Assembly: GCF_963676685.1 (NCBI RefSeq) | Contig: NC_092345.1 | Coordinates: 86,183,592 to 86,247,591 of the forward strand | Direction of reading: 5' to 3' | DNA length: 64,000 nucleotides | Origin: Mytilus edulis | Taxonomy: Eukaryota > Mollusca > Bivalvia > Mytilida > Mytilidae | Shown: piece after piece, positions 55,301 through 62,590 of the stretch | How positions within the stretch are numbered: the stretch's first letter is position 1 | How the letters are laid out: each line of letters begins with the position of its first letter | Made by a program: the position numbers and the translations under genes | Notes under the pieces: model-generated | Told to the model about the DNA's origin: nothing | The model's input: only the letters and a program-made list of their open reading frames with translations | Databases searched by the model: none

Positions 55301-57550
55301 AGTATTTCATTACAGAAGAAGATTGAAAACTTAAGGGGAGAGAACTGAAGATAAGAACAAGGGATTTTTTTCCTCCCATGCTAAAAGACAAATGTATGCA
55401 GGAGACTGTCAATTGATTGAAGACAAGGTTGGACATCTCAATGAATGTTTAAGTTGAGGACAAATCCATACTAATCATTCACTGAAAAAAACGTTTGGTT
55501 TTGACACTTGACTTGTCCAAGCTGGTTCCACAGAATGACCATATGTTACTCAGATATAAATAGCTTTGACAGTACAGTAGGTATAGTTCTACACAATAAA
55601 TACCTAATTCTTGATGGGTGGGTTTCTGCTGTTGATGGACTTGCTGTGTTTGCTGGGGGCATGTTGTTGTAGGGACTAACATGTGACATCAATTTTCCTT
55701 GACTCCTGGATTCTTCCATTAATTTCATTTGTGTAGATATGTATGCTGGATGATGTGGTGGTAATTCTCCTTCCATACCTATGTAAAATAGTATGGAGCA
55801 TTCAATACAAAATGGATAAAATGATACAATGATAACATGAAATCTCCATAGGCAAATAATAAATGTATATTTAGGATGGCAACACTTTCATATGAATATC
55901 ACATTTAAAAAGATGATTTTTAGCATGTTCATAAGGCAACAATTCAGCTGCTCACATTTTTTACCTCCACTCAAGAGTTATGGCAAAAATGGTACAAAAA
56001 TTTCATATGTACATTAATGAAATTTACAGATACAAGTACTTTAGCCAACAGGAAGTAAAACATTGAATGAACTCATATGTGCCACATGGTATGACATAAT
56101 CTAAATAAATGCTGATGCATATATCAATGTAATTACTGAAAAACATGTAACATAATTTCGTTCAACATGTATGTATATGTTCATTTGATGAAAGTTCAAT
56201 GACTGGACTTTATTTCAATAAAAATAACTTACTTACTGTAACACAAATTTTAAATATATATGTGTCTGATATTTAAAGATACATTTTTTGGTAAACAAGA
56301 AGTACAATATCATAGTAATTCAAAATGTGTCATTGAATAACTAAATAAGGCATGGTGCCATATGTATCAAGAAGCTGTTTTTTGCCTTAAAAAATTGTGA
56401 CAGAAATGCTGCAGACAGACAGGTGTCAAAAGGACAGAAAGTCATGAGGTATAACCTTCCTCTTTACGAGCAGTGATATATTTAAATAACTTCTAATATT
56501 CTACCTGGTACAGAAGGATAGTATGGTACGCCTGCTTGGTGGGGGTGGGGCATGTTCATCCTGCCTGCTTCTAATGCCCGTAGTTCACTTTCTGAATGTG
56601 GTGGTGATGAGTTATTTGTACCCTAAAAAGAAAACAAAAATGAAATATTTAAGCACTGTGCAATGGATGACATAATAACACAATAAAGGTGTAATTAACA
56701 CATGATAAAATCAACTGCAATTGTCTCATTAGTAATTTAAATAGTTTGTATGATATTATGTGCAGCATTGTACTATTAAAACCTGATCGATAATATACAA
56801 TTCAATACTACTGCATGTAAAAGTAAAGCATATAGATACTGTATGATATTAATCAATTCATTCTCTTTTTGAAACATTTTGAACTTCCTATCCAGATGAT
56901 ATACATGTAGAAATTGTATTAGATTTTTTATAAAATAAAATGGTTGCTTGTCCCCCAAACAAATATTATTTAGGAACACATTTCTGCTATAACTTGAAAC
57001 ATGTACAGTGTACAAATTCTATCAAAAATTTTGGGTACTTTTTTTAAATGATCTATTTATTTGCAGATATGGCAAATCATTTCCCCAAGAATATTCAAGA
57101 TGGTGTGTTGAATAAAACAAATTTAAAAATTTACCACTGAACGTACGAACTCGGTTTTTTAAGGTCATAAGCATGAAATAAAGGCATTGCAAAATTATAT
57201 GCAATAAAATTGTTTGAACTACTGAAGACAGAAGTCAGTTTGATGGACATTGACAAATCTGGATACACTGTCATTTTTTGTTTTTCTTCTTCCATAAACA
57301 ATGTACATGCCAAAGAGACCTTAAAGGTTAAAACATAGATTTGAGATATCTAACAACTGCCATATTATGTTTTACATATATATGTTTCCCCTAGTTACTT
57401 TTAATGGCATTTTCAGTATCCGCGGTAACTTACTGATGATGATGGTGGACGACCTAATGAAATGTTTGGCAAGGATGGTGACAGGTGGAGATCATTACCA
57501 TGGTAACCAACAGATCTATATAATGATGCCATCTGGTAACTATGAGAGTC
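37309..57550 (-). CDS. HDAC4: Class IIa histone deacetylase (HDAC4/5/7/9 type), C-terminal 711 codons, 17 exons
   Basis: Seventeen exons with GT-AG borders join without a frame break into 2136 coding bases ending in TAA. Order of parts: a disordered region with SLPNISLG; a first 14-3-3 type site (LGRTQSAPL) with a Gln-rich stretch; a second one (LARTQSSPL); the deacetylase domain from about residue 286 to 650; and a C-terminal segment like the CRM1 export signal of HDAC4. Class IIa proteins shuttle between nucleus and cytoplasm under kinase and 14-3-3 control and repress MEF2 targets. The zinc ligands and catalytic His pair are present, and Tyr stands where vertebrate class IIa enzymes have His. 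The N-terminal third (MEF2-binding, first 14-3-3 site) is not in the window. Invertebrates usually have one class IIa gene, so the symbol means orthology to the vertebrate group. Confidence 0.95.
37848..37983 (-). CDS. HDAC4: Class IIa HDAC exon e16: export-signal-like segment
   Basis: 136 bp; acceptor TCATTTCTAG, donor [26 protein letters not shown], then [19 protein letters not shown], very close to the EEAETVTAMASLSV region of HDAC4 that holds its CRM1-type nuclear export signal. Confidence 0.95.
38278..38568 (+). repeat. Interspersed repeat in the e15-e16 intron
   Basis: About 290 bp with AGTTTGAAGTTGATTGGACT, CCTGAAGCGGGACAGACGGA and a GGGGCATAAAAA end. I recognise it as a widespread molluscan short interspersed repeat. 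Class not determined. Confidence 0.65.
38923..39090. mobile_element. Fold-back (palindromic) element beside exon e15
   Basis: Arms of about 70 bp (38923-38991 and 39020-39090) pair with few mismatches (AATAACATAAAAAATNTGGTGC against GCACCAGATTTTTTATGTTATT) around a 28-base centre. It ends 28 bp from the donor of e15. Looks like a MITE; target duplication not evident. Confidence 0.75.
39118..39202 (-). CDS. HDAC4: Class IIa HDAC exon e15
   Basis: 85 bp; acceptor ATTTTATAG (needed for frame; the later TTCAG is out of frame), donor [26 protein letters not shown] matches the segment after the catalytic core. Confidence 0.88.
39274..39408. repeat. 43-46 bp tandem repeat, three copies
   Basis: ATGGCTTAA-AT-rich units start at 39275, 39321 and 39364, in the intron between e14 and e15. 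Confidence 0.85.
39519..39652 (-). CDS. HDAC4: Class IIa HDAC exon e14: catalytic Tyr position
   Basis: 134 bp; acceptor TTTTTCAAG, donor GTTTGT. Encodes [20 protein letters not shown], then Y, then [16 protein letters not shown]. The residue after EGG is Tyr (codon at 39579-39581); HDAC4, 5, 7 and 9 of vertebrates have His there. Confidence 0.96.
40708..40826 (-). CDS. HDAC4: Class IIa HDAC exon e13: SGFDA zinc site
   Basis: 119 bp; acceptor TTTTTCAG, donor GTATGT. Encodes [20 protein letters not shown] (Asp is the third zinc ligand) then QVSPA. I chose this donor over GTCTCA 13 bases earlier because only this one joins in frame to e14, giving VSPACYGHMT, which aligns with LSARCFGYLT of HDAC4. 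Confidence 0.92.
40902..41925. mobile_element. hAT-like non-autonomous DNA transposon
   Basis: 1024 bp with terminal inverted repeats CAGGGCTTCCAAAA and TTTTGGGAGCCCTG (one mismatch) and a perfect 8-bp target duplication ATTCAGCT at 40894-40901 and 41926-41933. Eight-base duplications and CAGGG ends are typical of the hAT superfamily. GTCCGGCTGG-type motifs occur near both ends. No transposase frame seen. Lies in the intron between e12 and e13. Confidence 0.88.
42361..42597. repeat. 49-bp tandem repeat carrying an exon end and splice donor
   Basis: Five units start at 42361, 42410, 42459, 42508 and 42557; the last is the true 3' end of exon e12. On the minus strand each holds ATGGGTGATGCTGAATACTT ... 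CATTTAG followed by a GTAAGC or GTAGGC donor. Copies are nearly identical (one C/A change at 42464), so the expansion is recent. Confidence 0.95.
42557..42774 (-). CDS. HDAC4: Class IIa HDAC exon e12: DVHHGN zinc site
   Basis: 218 bp; acceptor TTGTTTTAG, donor GTAAGC. Starts [15 protein letters not shown] (Asp and first His are zinc ligands), then [12 protein letters not shown] and [12 protein letters not shown]. The last about 41 bases of the exon with its donor are repeated four more times in the intron (42361-42556). Reading past this donor meets TAA after one codon, so only this donor keeps the frame. Confidence 0.95.
43165..43252 (-). CDS. HDAC4: Class IIa HDAC exon e11
   Basis: 88 bp: [20 protein letters not shown] then KILIVDW; acceptor TCTTGCAG, donor GTAAGT. 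Leads straight into the zinc-ligand Asp of e12. Confidence 0.95.
43488..43681. repeat. Short palindromic interspersed repeat, copy 1
   Basis: Contains GTGGGTACCAATTTTCG and ends GAATAATAATGAATCCATAG; the same family as 54293-54501. Confidence 0.65.
43849..43904 (-). CDS. HDAC4: Class IIa HDAC exon e10: catalytic His-His
   Basis: 56 bp: [18 protein letters not shown]; acceptor TTGTAG, donor GTAAGT. The HH pair equals His802/803 of HDAC4, which polarise the catalytic water. Confidence 0.95.
44221..44274 (-). CDS. HDAC4: Class IIa HDAC exon e9
   Basis: 54 bp, 18 codons: [18 protein letters not shown]; acceptor GTTTCAG, donor GTAAGT. Matches the helix before the catalytic His pair. Confidence 0.93.
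44400..44645. repeat. Degenerate tandem repeat of about 51 bp
   Basis: Four to five diverged units of the type GTCCAGACAACAGCTTAAT ... CTGTTGGTTAAATC. A further unit at about 45032-45085 suggests that the repeats at 44667-45029 were inserted within the array. Confidence 0.7.
44667..44833 (+). repeat. Interspersed repeat in the e8-e9 intron
   Basis: GATGTGGTATAAAATTGAGA, GGAAATGGGGAATGTGTCAA and CCTCAATGTAGCGAGAAACG: wording common to a mussel interspersed repeat. Confidence 0.6.
44905..45029. mobile_element. Small MITE with GGATCCAG ends
   Basis: About 125 bp; ends CATAGGTGGATCCAG and CTGGATCCGCCACTG are imperfect inverted repeats. Resembles a very common bivalve MITE. Confidence 0.7.
45744..45849. 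repeat. 53-bp tandem duplication
   Basis: GGCAATCATTTCTG ... GATGATGTAAGGATGT occurs twice, at 45744 and 45797, with two base differences. Confidence 0.92.
47105..48015. repeat. 54-bp minisatellite in the e8-e9 intron
   Basis: Core of eight near-identical 54-bp units (47303, 47357, ... 47681; GAGCCTGTTCACYCAAGAGCC), flanked on both sides by degenerate units (GGTCCAAATGAGACTGC, CCAGGCCCTATAAACAAG). Because 54 is a multiple of three, one plus-strand frame stays open for 159 codons as an 18-residue repeat, but it runs opposite to the host gene inside its intron. Confidence 0.9.
48245..48990. repeat. Diverged repeat with about 145-bp units
   Basis: Units near 48370, 48515, 48656 and 48797 share GAACCNTGNCAGACANACATG, CATACACCAAATA and CTGAGAAA-type blocks. 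The same family returns at 61550-62590. I recognise the wording as a widespread molluscan repeat. Confidence 0.75.
49045..49949. other. Intron DNA, nothing recognised
   Basis: Remainder of the 5.7-kb intron before e8; no gene or clear repeat seen. Confidence 0.4.
49950..50044 (-). CDS. HDAC4: Class IIa HDAC exon e8
   Basis: 95 bp; acceptor TTTCTTTTTCAG, donor [25 protein letters not shown], with the Cys that completes the structural zinc site. The next intron is the longest fully contained one (5.7 kb). Confidence 0.95.
50452..50569 (-). CDS. HDAC4: Class IIa HDAC exon e7
   Basis: 118 bp; acceptor CAATTTCAG, donor GTAAGA. Encodes [20 protein letters not shown] and [11 protein letters not shown], matching the vertebrate class IIa signature almost residue for residue. 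Confidence 0.95.
51313..51446 (-). CDS. HDAC4: Class IIa HDAC exon e6: start of the deacetylase domain
   Basis: 134 bp; acceptor CCATTTTAG, donor GTTGGT. Encodes [20 protein letters not shown] then [12 protein letters not shown]. The CxC...H pattern is the class IIa structural zinc site (with a further Cys in e8) that is absent from class I enzymes. Confidence 0.95.
51505..51614. repeat. Decayed copies of the exon e5 end, distal block
   Basis: AATAATTTACCAGAG ... TATATCTAGTTATGGTTTGG and a partial neighbour resemble the e5 3' end plus donor. They are cut off from the proximal block (53459-53682) by the 884-bp duplication. Confidence 0.65.
51615..53410. repeat. 884-bp tandem duplication of an interspersed element
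   Basis: The block from about 51629 recurs from 52513 at high identity, including the paired runs ACCTTGACCTTTGACCTTTT and GAACCGGGGTCTGGTCCTGA. Each copy opens with a palindrome (CAATTGTTCTTGAACAATTG, and the perfect CAATTGTTCTAGAACAATTG at 52513-52532) followed by AGAGGTCTTTCC. Ends in GAAGAATAATAATAATAA runs. Short minus-strand frames inside look non-coding. Lies in the e5-e6 intron. Confidence 0.9.
53425..53457. repeat. Hairpin at the end of the duplication
   Basis: AAGGTCTTTCCTT and AAGGAAAGACCTT (13 bp each, perfect) around a 7-base loop; echoes the AGGTCTTTCC motif at the start of each 884-bp copy, so it may be the element terminus. Confidence 0.9.
53459..53682. repeat. Decayed copies of the exon e5 end, proximal block
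   Basis: Units of 54 to 66 bp begin near 53499, 53561, 53615 and 53681 (the real exon end). Each holds TATATCTAATTGTGGTT-like coding-end sequence and a CAATAATTTACC-like donor flank, with much more divergence than the 49-bp repeat of e12. Confidence 0.8.
53683..53941 (-). CDS. HDAC4: Class IIa HDAC exon e5: second RTQS site
   Basis: 259 bp; acceptor TCATTATTAG, donor GTAATT. An acidic stretch ([12 protein letters not shown]), a His-rich run, then [15 protein letters not shown], matching the HDAC4 site around Ser632. The exon end (IRYRYTT) and its donor have been copied several times into the following intron. Confidence 0.92.
54293..54501. repeat. Short palindromic interspersed repeat, copy 2
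   Basis: Ends TGGATTCATTTATTTTT and GAATAATAATGAATCCA form imperfect inverted repeats; inner GGGAACCAATTTT matches copy 1 at 43488. Confidence 0.7.
54556..54739 (-). CDS. HDAC4: Class IIa HDAC exon e4: 14-3-3 site and Gln-rich stretch
   Basis: 184 bp; acceptor TTTCTATAG, donor GTATAA. Starts [16 protein letters not shown], nearly the same as the HDAC4 site around Ser467 whose phosphorylation binds 14-3-3, then a Gln-rich helix-prone segment ([12 protein letters not shown]). Confidence 0.92.
55604..55778 (-). CDS. HDAC4: Class IIa HDAC exon e3
   Basis: 175 bp; acceptor TTTTACATAG, donor GTATTT. Linker with [18 protein letters not shown] and a Ser/Thr/Pro-rich end. Its last two bases join e4 to give the Arg before HKPLGRTQS. 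Confidence 0.82.
56505..56622 (-). CDS. HDAC4: Class IIa HDAC exon e2
   Basis: 118 bp; acceptor CTTTTTAG, donor GTAGAA. Encodes a Ser/Pro/His-rich linker ([16 protein letters not shown]) with no known domain. Supported by frame continuity with e1 and e3. Confidence 0.8.
57434..57550 (-). CDS. HDAC4: Class IIa HDAC exon e1 (first one visible)
   Basis: 117 bp, 39 codons, in phase at both ends; acceptor TTTCTGTTTCAG, donor GTAAGT. Contains [14 protein letters not shown], close to the SPSLPNITLGLP segment of HDAC4, which places it mid N-terminal half. Upstream coding exons must lie to the right of the window or in the 6.4 kb after this exon, where I found none. Confidence 0.85.
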
Positions 57551-57775
57551 CTGAAACAGAAAAAAATAAATACTGTATTAAGATATACTGTATTACATTT
57601 AGGATCATTATCACTGTACGTCTAAATCTACATATTTATACTAAGCTTTAAGGACTACTAAAGTAACTAAACACATGAACAAAGCCACTTTTAATCATTC
57701 CAATGATGGCTATATAATGATATGTCTAATTGTAAAATGCAAAAATATGCTTCGTGATAGATAGCCACTGCTTGA
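57551..57775. other. Intron DNA upstream of exon e1, nothing recognised
   Basis: Start of the long intron to the N-terminal exons; no coding signal seen. Confidence 0.4.
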
Positions 57776-58100
57776 TTTATGCATCTGATAAGTCTAGACC
57801 CTCCCTGTAAACATCCTTACTATTGCATAAGTTTCAAAATATGTGGAAGGTCAAGCCCTCTCTGTTCTCACTCTGAATATTGCATTAGTTGCAAAATATT
57901 TGGTAAGTCAAGACCCTCCCCGTTCACACCTTGACTTTTGTGCAAGTTTTTGAACAGGGAGGGTCTAAACTTATCAAATATTTTTGCAACTTGCACAAGT
58001 CAAGGTGTGAACGGGGAGGGTCTTGACTTTTGTGCAAGTTGCAAAAATATTTGATAAGTTAAGACCCTCCCTGTTCATATCCTGAGAGTTGCATTAGTTA
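57776..58100. repeat. Alternating inverted-repeat block
   Basis: Units of about 70 bp in alternating orientation. Pair 1: 57907-57948 with 57988-58027 (perfect apart from two extra bases). Pair 2: 57951-57996 with 58032-58077 (46 bp, one mismatch). Further diverged direct units lie to the left (AGACCCTCCC, AAGCCCTCTC). Confidence 0.93.
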
Positions 58101-59264
58101 CACAATTTGTGGATTGCTTTCAGCAACAAACATTAAAAGTTTTAATTAATTTTATCGCCACTGTTGTAACTATAACAATTTGTGAAACAACTTTAGGAAA
58201 AATTCCATAAAAAGGGAAAACGGTCTCAGCAGGAGATGACTAATTAGCAGAAAGAATTGTCACGACTTTGACCTCCTGCAGCGATCATCAATAATTCTTC
58301 CTTCACGACCAATTACCTCCACAAATTTTAAAAATAGAAATGTTTTAGTGATAAATTGAAGCTGATCGGGTAGTATTGTTTTCATCTTATCATTTGATCT
58401 TTATAGAATCAATAACATTGTCACGTTATTCTCATAAAAATTCAATGTACCATCCACACAATCTCCTGAATCTATATATAGTAACAAATGTAATTAAATA
58501 TTGATTTACTTAATTTTCTCCATCAAATTGGTTACACTGATTCTCTTTTGTTTTTAGTACATTGGGTTTTTGTCTTCACTACTGATATTACTGTACACAC
58601 CTTTTTAAAATCTAACAATAAGTAATTACGTTTACCATAAAGATTTTCAATTAAAGGACAGCAATCTATATCAGAAATTTATTGAGTGTTAAAATGTGGT
58701 TCCTTTCAATTTATTATCTTACAGGAGAGACAGACATATTAATCACTAGCCATCTATTTCAGTAGGTACATAACATTTTTTCCTTAAATTTCAGGATAAA
58801 AAGTTATTTTCTAATCGAATTAGATGTGAAATTATATAAAATACAACAAAACTAGAGTCTGGCTGTTTAAAGGGGAGATATTTGTATTTTGATTTTAAAA
58901 CCTTATCTTTGGTGAGAAAAAATGCAAACTCTTACGTCAGTGCTGAAAGATAGTTTTAATAGAATTCTTCTCAAAGTTCAAAGATCTGTTGATAAATTTA
59001 AAAATTGATAATCATTAGCCACATGTTCGAAAGCTTTATACATAAAATCTGCACTTTAATAAGAGTCAATCTTCATTTTAATCGTGTTACGTTTCCATCA
59101 AATACTTGTAAACTCCTTCCCTATTTTAAATTTGTTTCACCAACTTTTATAAAAATTTACATTAGAGTTGCATGAGCATATCAAAGCAGCTGGTTAAAGA
59201 ACTGTAACTGACATGGACTAATGGGTTTAATCAGTTTAATTAGTTTACTTGTTTATATGAAAGA
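58101..59264. other. AT-rich intron DNA, nothing recognised
   Basis: No gene, RNA or clear repeat found on either strand. Confidence 0.4.
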
Positions 59265-59826
59265 TGAGTTAACAGGTATAGGGCTTATTAAGTAAGTCAA
59301 GTAAACCAGTATAGAGCTTATTAAGTCAAATAAACAGGTATAAAGCTTATCAAGTCAAATTAATAGGAATAGAGCTTATCAAGTCAAATTAATAGGAATA
59401 GAGCTTATCAAGTCAAATTAATAGGAATAGAGCTTATAAAGTCAAATAAACAGGTATAGAGCTTATCAAGTCAAGAAAACAGAATTAGAGCTTGTTAAGT
59501 CAAGTAAACATAATTAGTGCTTGTTAAGTCAAGTAAAGCTTGTTAAGTCAAGTAAACAGGAATAGAGCCTGTTAAGTCAAGTAAACAGAATTAGAGCTTG
59601 TTTAGTCAAATAAACAGAATTAGTGCTTGTTAAGTCAAGTAAACAGGAATAGAGCCTGTTAAGTTAAGTTAACAAAAATAGGGTTGTTAAGTCAAGTAAA
59701 CAGGAATAGAGCCTGTTAAGTTAAGTTAACAGGAATAGAGCTTGTTAAGTCAAGTAAACAGGAATAGAGCTTGTTAAGCCAAGTGAACAGGAATAGAGCG
59801 TGTTAAGTCAAGTGAACAGGAATAAT
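59265..59826. repeat. Minisatellite, about 27-bp period
   Basis: About twenty units of AAGTCAAGTAAACAGGAATAG followed by AGCTTGTT or AGCTTATC, with unit-to-unit variants. Confidence 0.95.
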
Positions 59827-61549
59827 GCTTTTTTATGGGGAATATATGTCAATATTTTTTAATTAATAGTTTAAAGCAAGACATATCTTTCTATTAATGG
59901 GGTTTCTTTCTCCATTGAAATTTTGTACAGAATGGGCATTGTAGAATATTCTGCCTATCTATGCAGTATAGCAAAAATCTATATAAACAGGTTATGTACT
60001 TTCTGTTTGTATAATTGGCTGGAAGCATCTTTGATGAGGTTTAATATTGTTAATTAGTTTTCTGTTTAAAGTATTTGCTTCAGAAAACAGAAATAATCAA
60101 TTTTAAATTAAAAACTGGGAATTTCCCACAATATCAAAGGACATAACTTTGGTGTGATCTTCAAAAGATTCTTAATTTAAAATTGTTTTGGTCACAGTTT
60201 ATATCTTTACTGAGATGTTGAATGGGAACCAGTTTTGTCTTCAGAGATGGACTTAACTTATATAAATTTCTAATAATGTCCAAAACTCCTTCTCAAGTAT
60301 CTATCAGAGAAGCATTCCAATGGCTATTTGCGTGTAATCTACATCTTTTTTGAAGTATATATTTATTTGATAATTTATCTATCATATTATAAACTTAAAT
60401 CATTTAAGAACATGATGTTTGGCAATCCTCCTGGGATCAGAAAGATTTTTAACATTGTCTAGTAAATTGCCAAAAATAAGGTTAGTTACAACCAGTACAA
60501 ACACAGCATTAGTTACAACCAGTACAAACATAGCATTAACTTATTATATTTAATGTAAGTAACATCAACATAAGAACGATGTATTGTCTGTGCACTAATA
60601 CCTAAATTTAATCTGTTACCTTTAAATTAAAATGATCATTTGGCTTATTAAAGTTAACTCCTTCATATATGTATGCATCTATGCTTCATACAATCATACA
60701 AAATCTTCATCATTTCATTTTCACTACTTTATTTTGACAGAGTAACATATATTTTTATTAAAGGCTCCTCTGATGTTGAGTCCATACCATGTAATAACAC
60801 AGTTTCATGTAAGATTATTGATTCTGACATCAGAAACTATTGATTATATAAACCATGTCTTACATAACTATTTTAAACCTTGGCAAAATTTCTTTTATCT
60901 GTAGTTCAAAGGTTTTCTATCAATAGCCCTAACATACCTTTGTTAACAATATATGTAACTAGTATAATAATAATACATATCATTTTACCATTCCAATACA
61001 ACTGACAAATTCCAGTGCAAATATATACATGTATATATGAACTGATAACAATATGAAGGTGTGATGTGATTGTCAATGAGACAACAATCCAGGATGATGT
61101 TTACTGATATTTGTATTTTGTTAAATATTCATTGCTATGGATTTGAATTTGCTCTATCTTAATCTTTTACAAATCTGATGTAGTTGATACTTTTATATGA
61201 ACATTATTGTTAATGTCATCCAAGAATAGCCAAGATATTCTCCTGATACAAAATATAACCTTGAGTTTTTTTTTCTATTCATTAATTTTTCAAAACAGCA
61301 TTACTTTTGTGAACTAACATTAAATTGTAATGGGATTTACCTACTTTTACACTTGAATAACAAACTATGTAAAAATAACCTTATTATATATTGATGAACT
61401 TAGAAATAAGTGCTTATAAAAACTTGTCATTTTTTTTCTGAAGACATGAATTGAAGAATGTTGACGTTAAAGAGTTCATCAACATATTATAGTTTGAATT
61501 CCATAACATTTCAGTGAGTAGAAAATGAAAATCTGCGAATTTTAGGTGG
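59827..61549. other. AT-rich intron DNA with small repeats
   Basis: No gene found. GTTACAACCAGTACAAACAY AGCATTA is duplicated at 60483-60539 (28-bp period), and 61055-61085 resembles a mussel repeat (GATTGTCAATGAGACAACAA). Confidence 0.5.
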
Positions 61550-62590
61550 CAACAAGAGTGCACAGGTTGAAATGTCTATCCTATTTATTATACTAATCAT
61601 GGTTGAGGTCTTTTTTTACCCGACAATCAAAAAGGTTATGCATCAAGTATAAAAGTAACATTATCAACAATTCATGTAAATGGAGTTATTATGTCCGAGA
61701 CCACAATTGTTGTCCCTTGATTTTCGTTGTCCACCAATATAGTCCCTAGTGTTGACAGTGGGTTACTTGCCATTAATTTTTATACCCCTTTCAAATTTAT
61801 TTCTCCATGTTAAATGCCTAAAAATGCAAGTAAGGGGGGGGGGGGGCTTTGAAATTACACTGTAAAAAAATTGGGTCCAGAATTTTAAAGGAAAGTAGTG
61901 ATTTGGTCCAGCTGAAAAAGGTTAAAAATTAGCACTTTGGAAGCTGTCAAAAGATTTCAAGACGCCCTAAACATAAAATTGTCCATATTTTGAAGTTTTC
62001 TATAATTTTGATATAATTTGTCCCAAAAGTAGCACAACACAATGTAAAAATTTCATTGAGAAAGTGCAGGTGGCATTTTTTTAAATTTTCATTTATGTTC
62101 TAAAAGAAATGCACTACGAAATAATTGTGGTCTCGAACCTTATGGTCAAATAAACCCTGTAAGACAGACACATGCACACCTTACAATCGTTCTATACACC
62201 AAATATAGTGGTCCTTTCCTTATAGTATCTGAGAAACAGTTTTTAACCATGAAAAACAATACACTGACTTTTGTACCATGAAAATAAGGTCAGTTATACA
62301 GACATGTACACTATACATTCATTCCATACACCAAATATCATTGACCTCCTGGGTACAGTATCTGAAAAAGAGGCTCATGTAACTTTAATCTTAATCACTG
62401 ATCCATGGAATGTGAGGTCTAGGTCTGATAAACCCTGTCTGTCAAACATGTAAATCGTGGATGGATCAAATATACCAACTATAGTTATCACATCACTTAT
62501 AATAATCGTAAAATTCACATCACAAAAAAAAAGTTTTCTTTAAGTCATTGGACCATGAAAATGAGGTCAACTTATCCCAGGCAAACAAAA
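61550..62590. repeat. Second block of the 145-bp repeat family
   Basis: Opens with AACAAGAGTGCACAGGTTGAAATG, as the block at 48245 does, is interrupted at about 61600-62130 (with a run of 13 G at 61834-61846), and continues with CATACACCAAATATCATTGA and similar units to about 62590. Confidence 0.65.

Noticed and set aside
62271-62453. 60-codon plus-strand frame
   Set aside because: It lies in the diverged 145-bp repeat family and has no domain or conservation.
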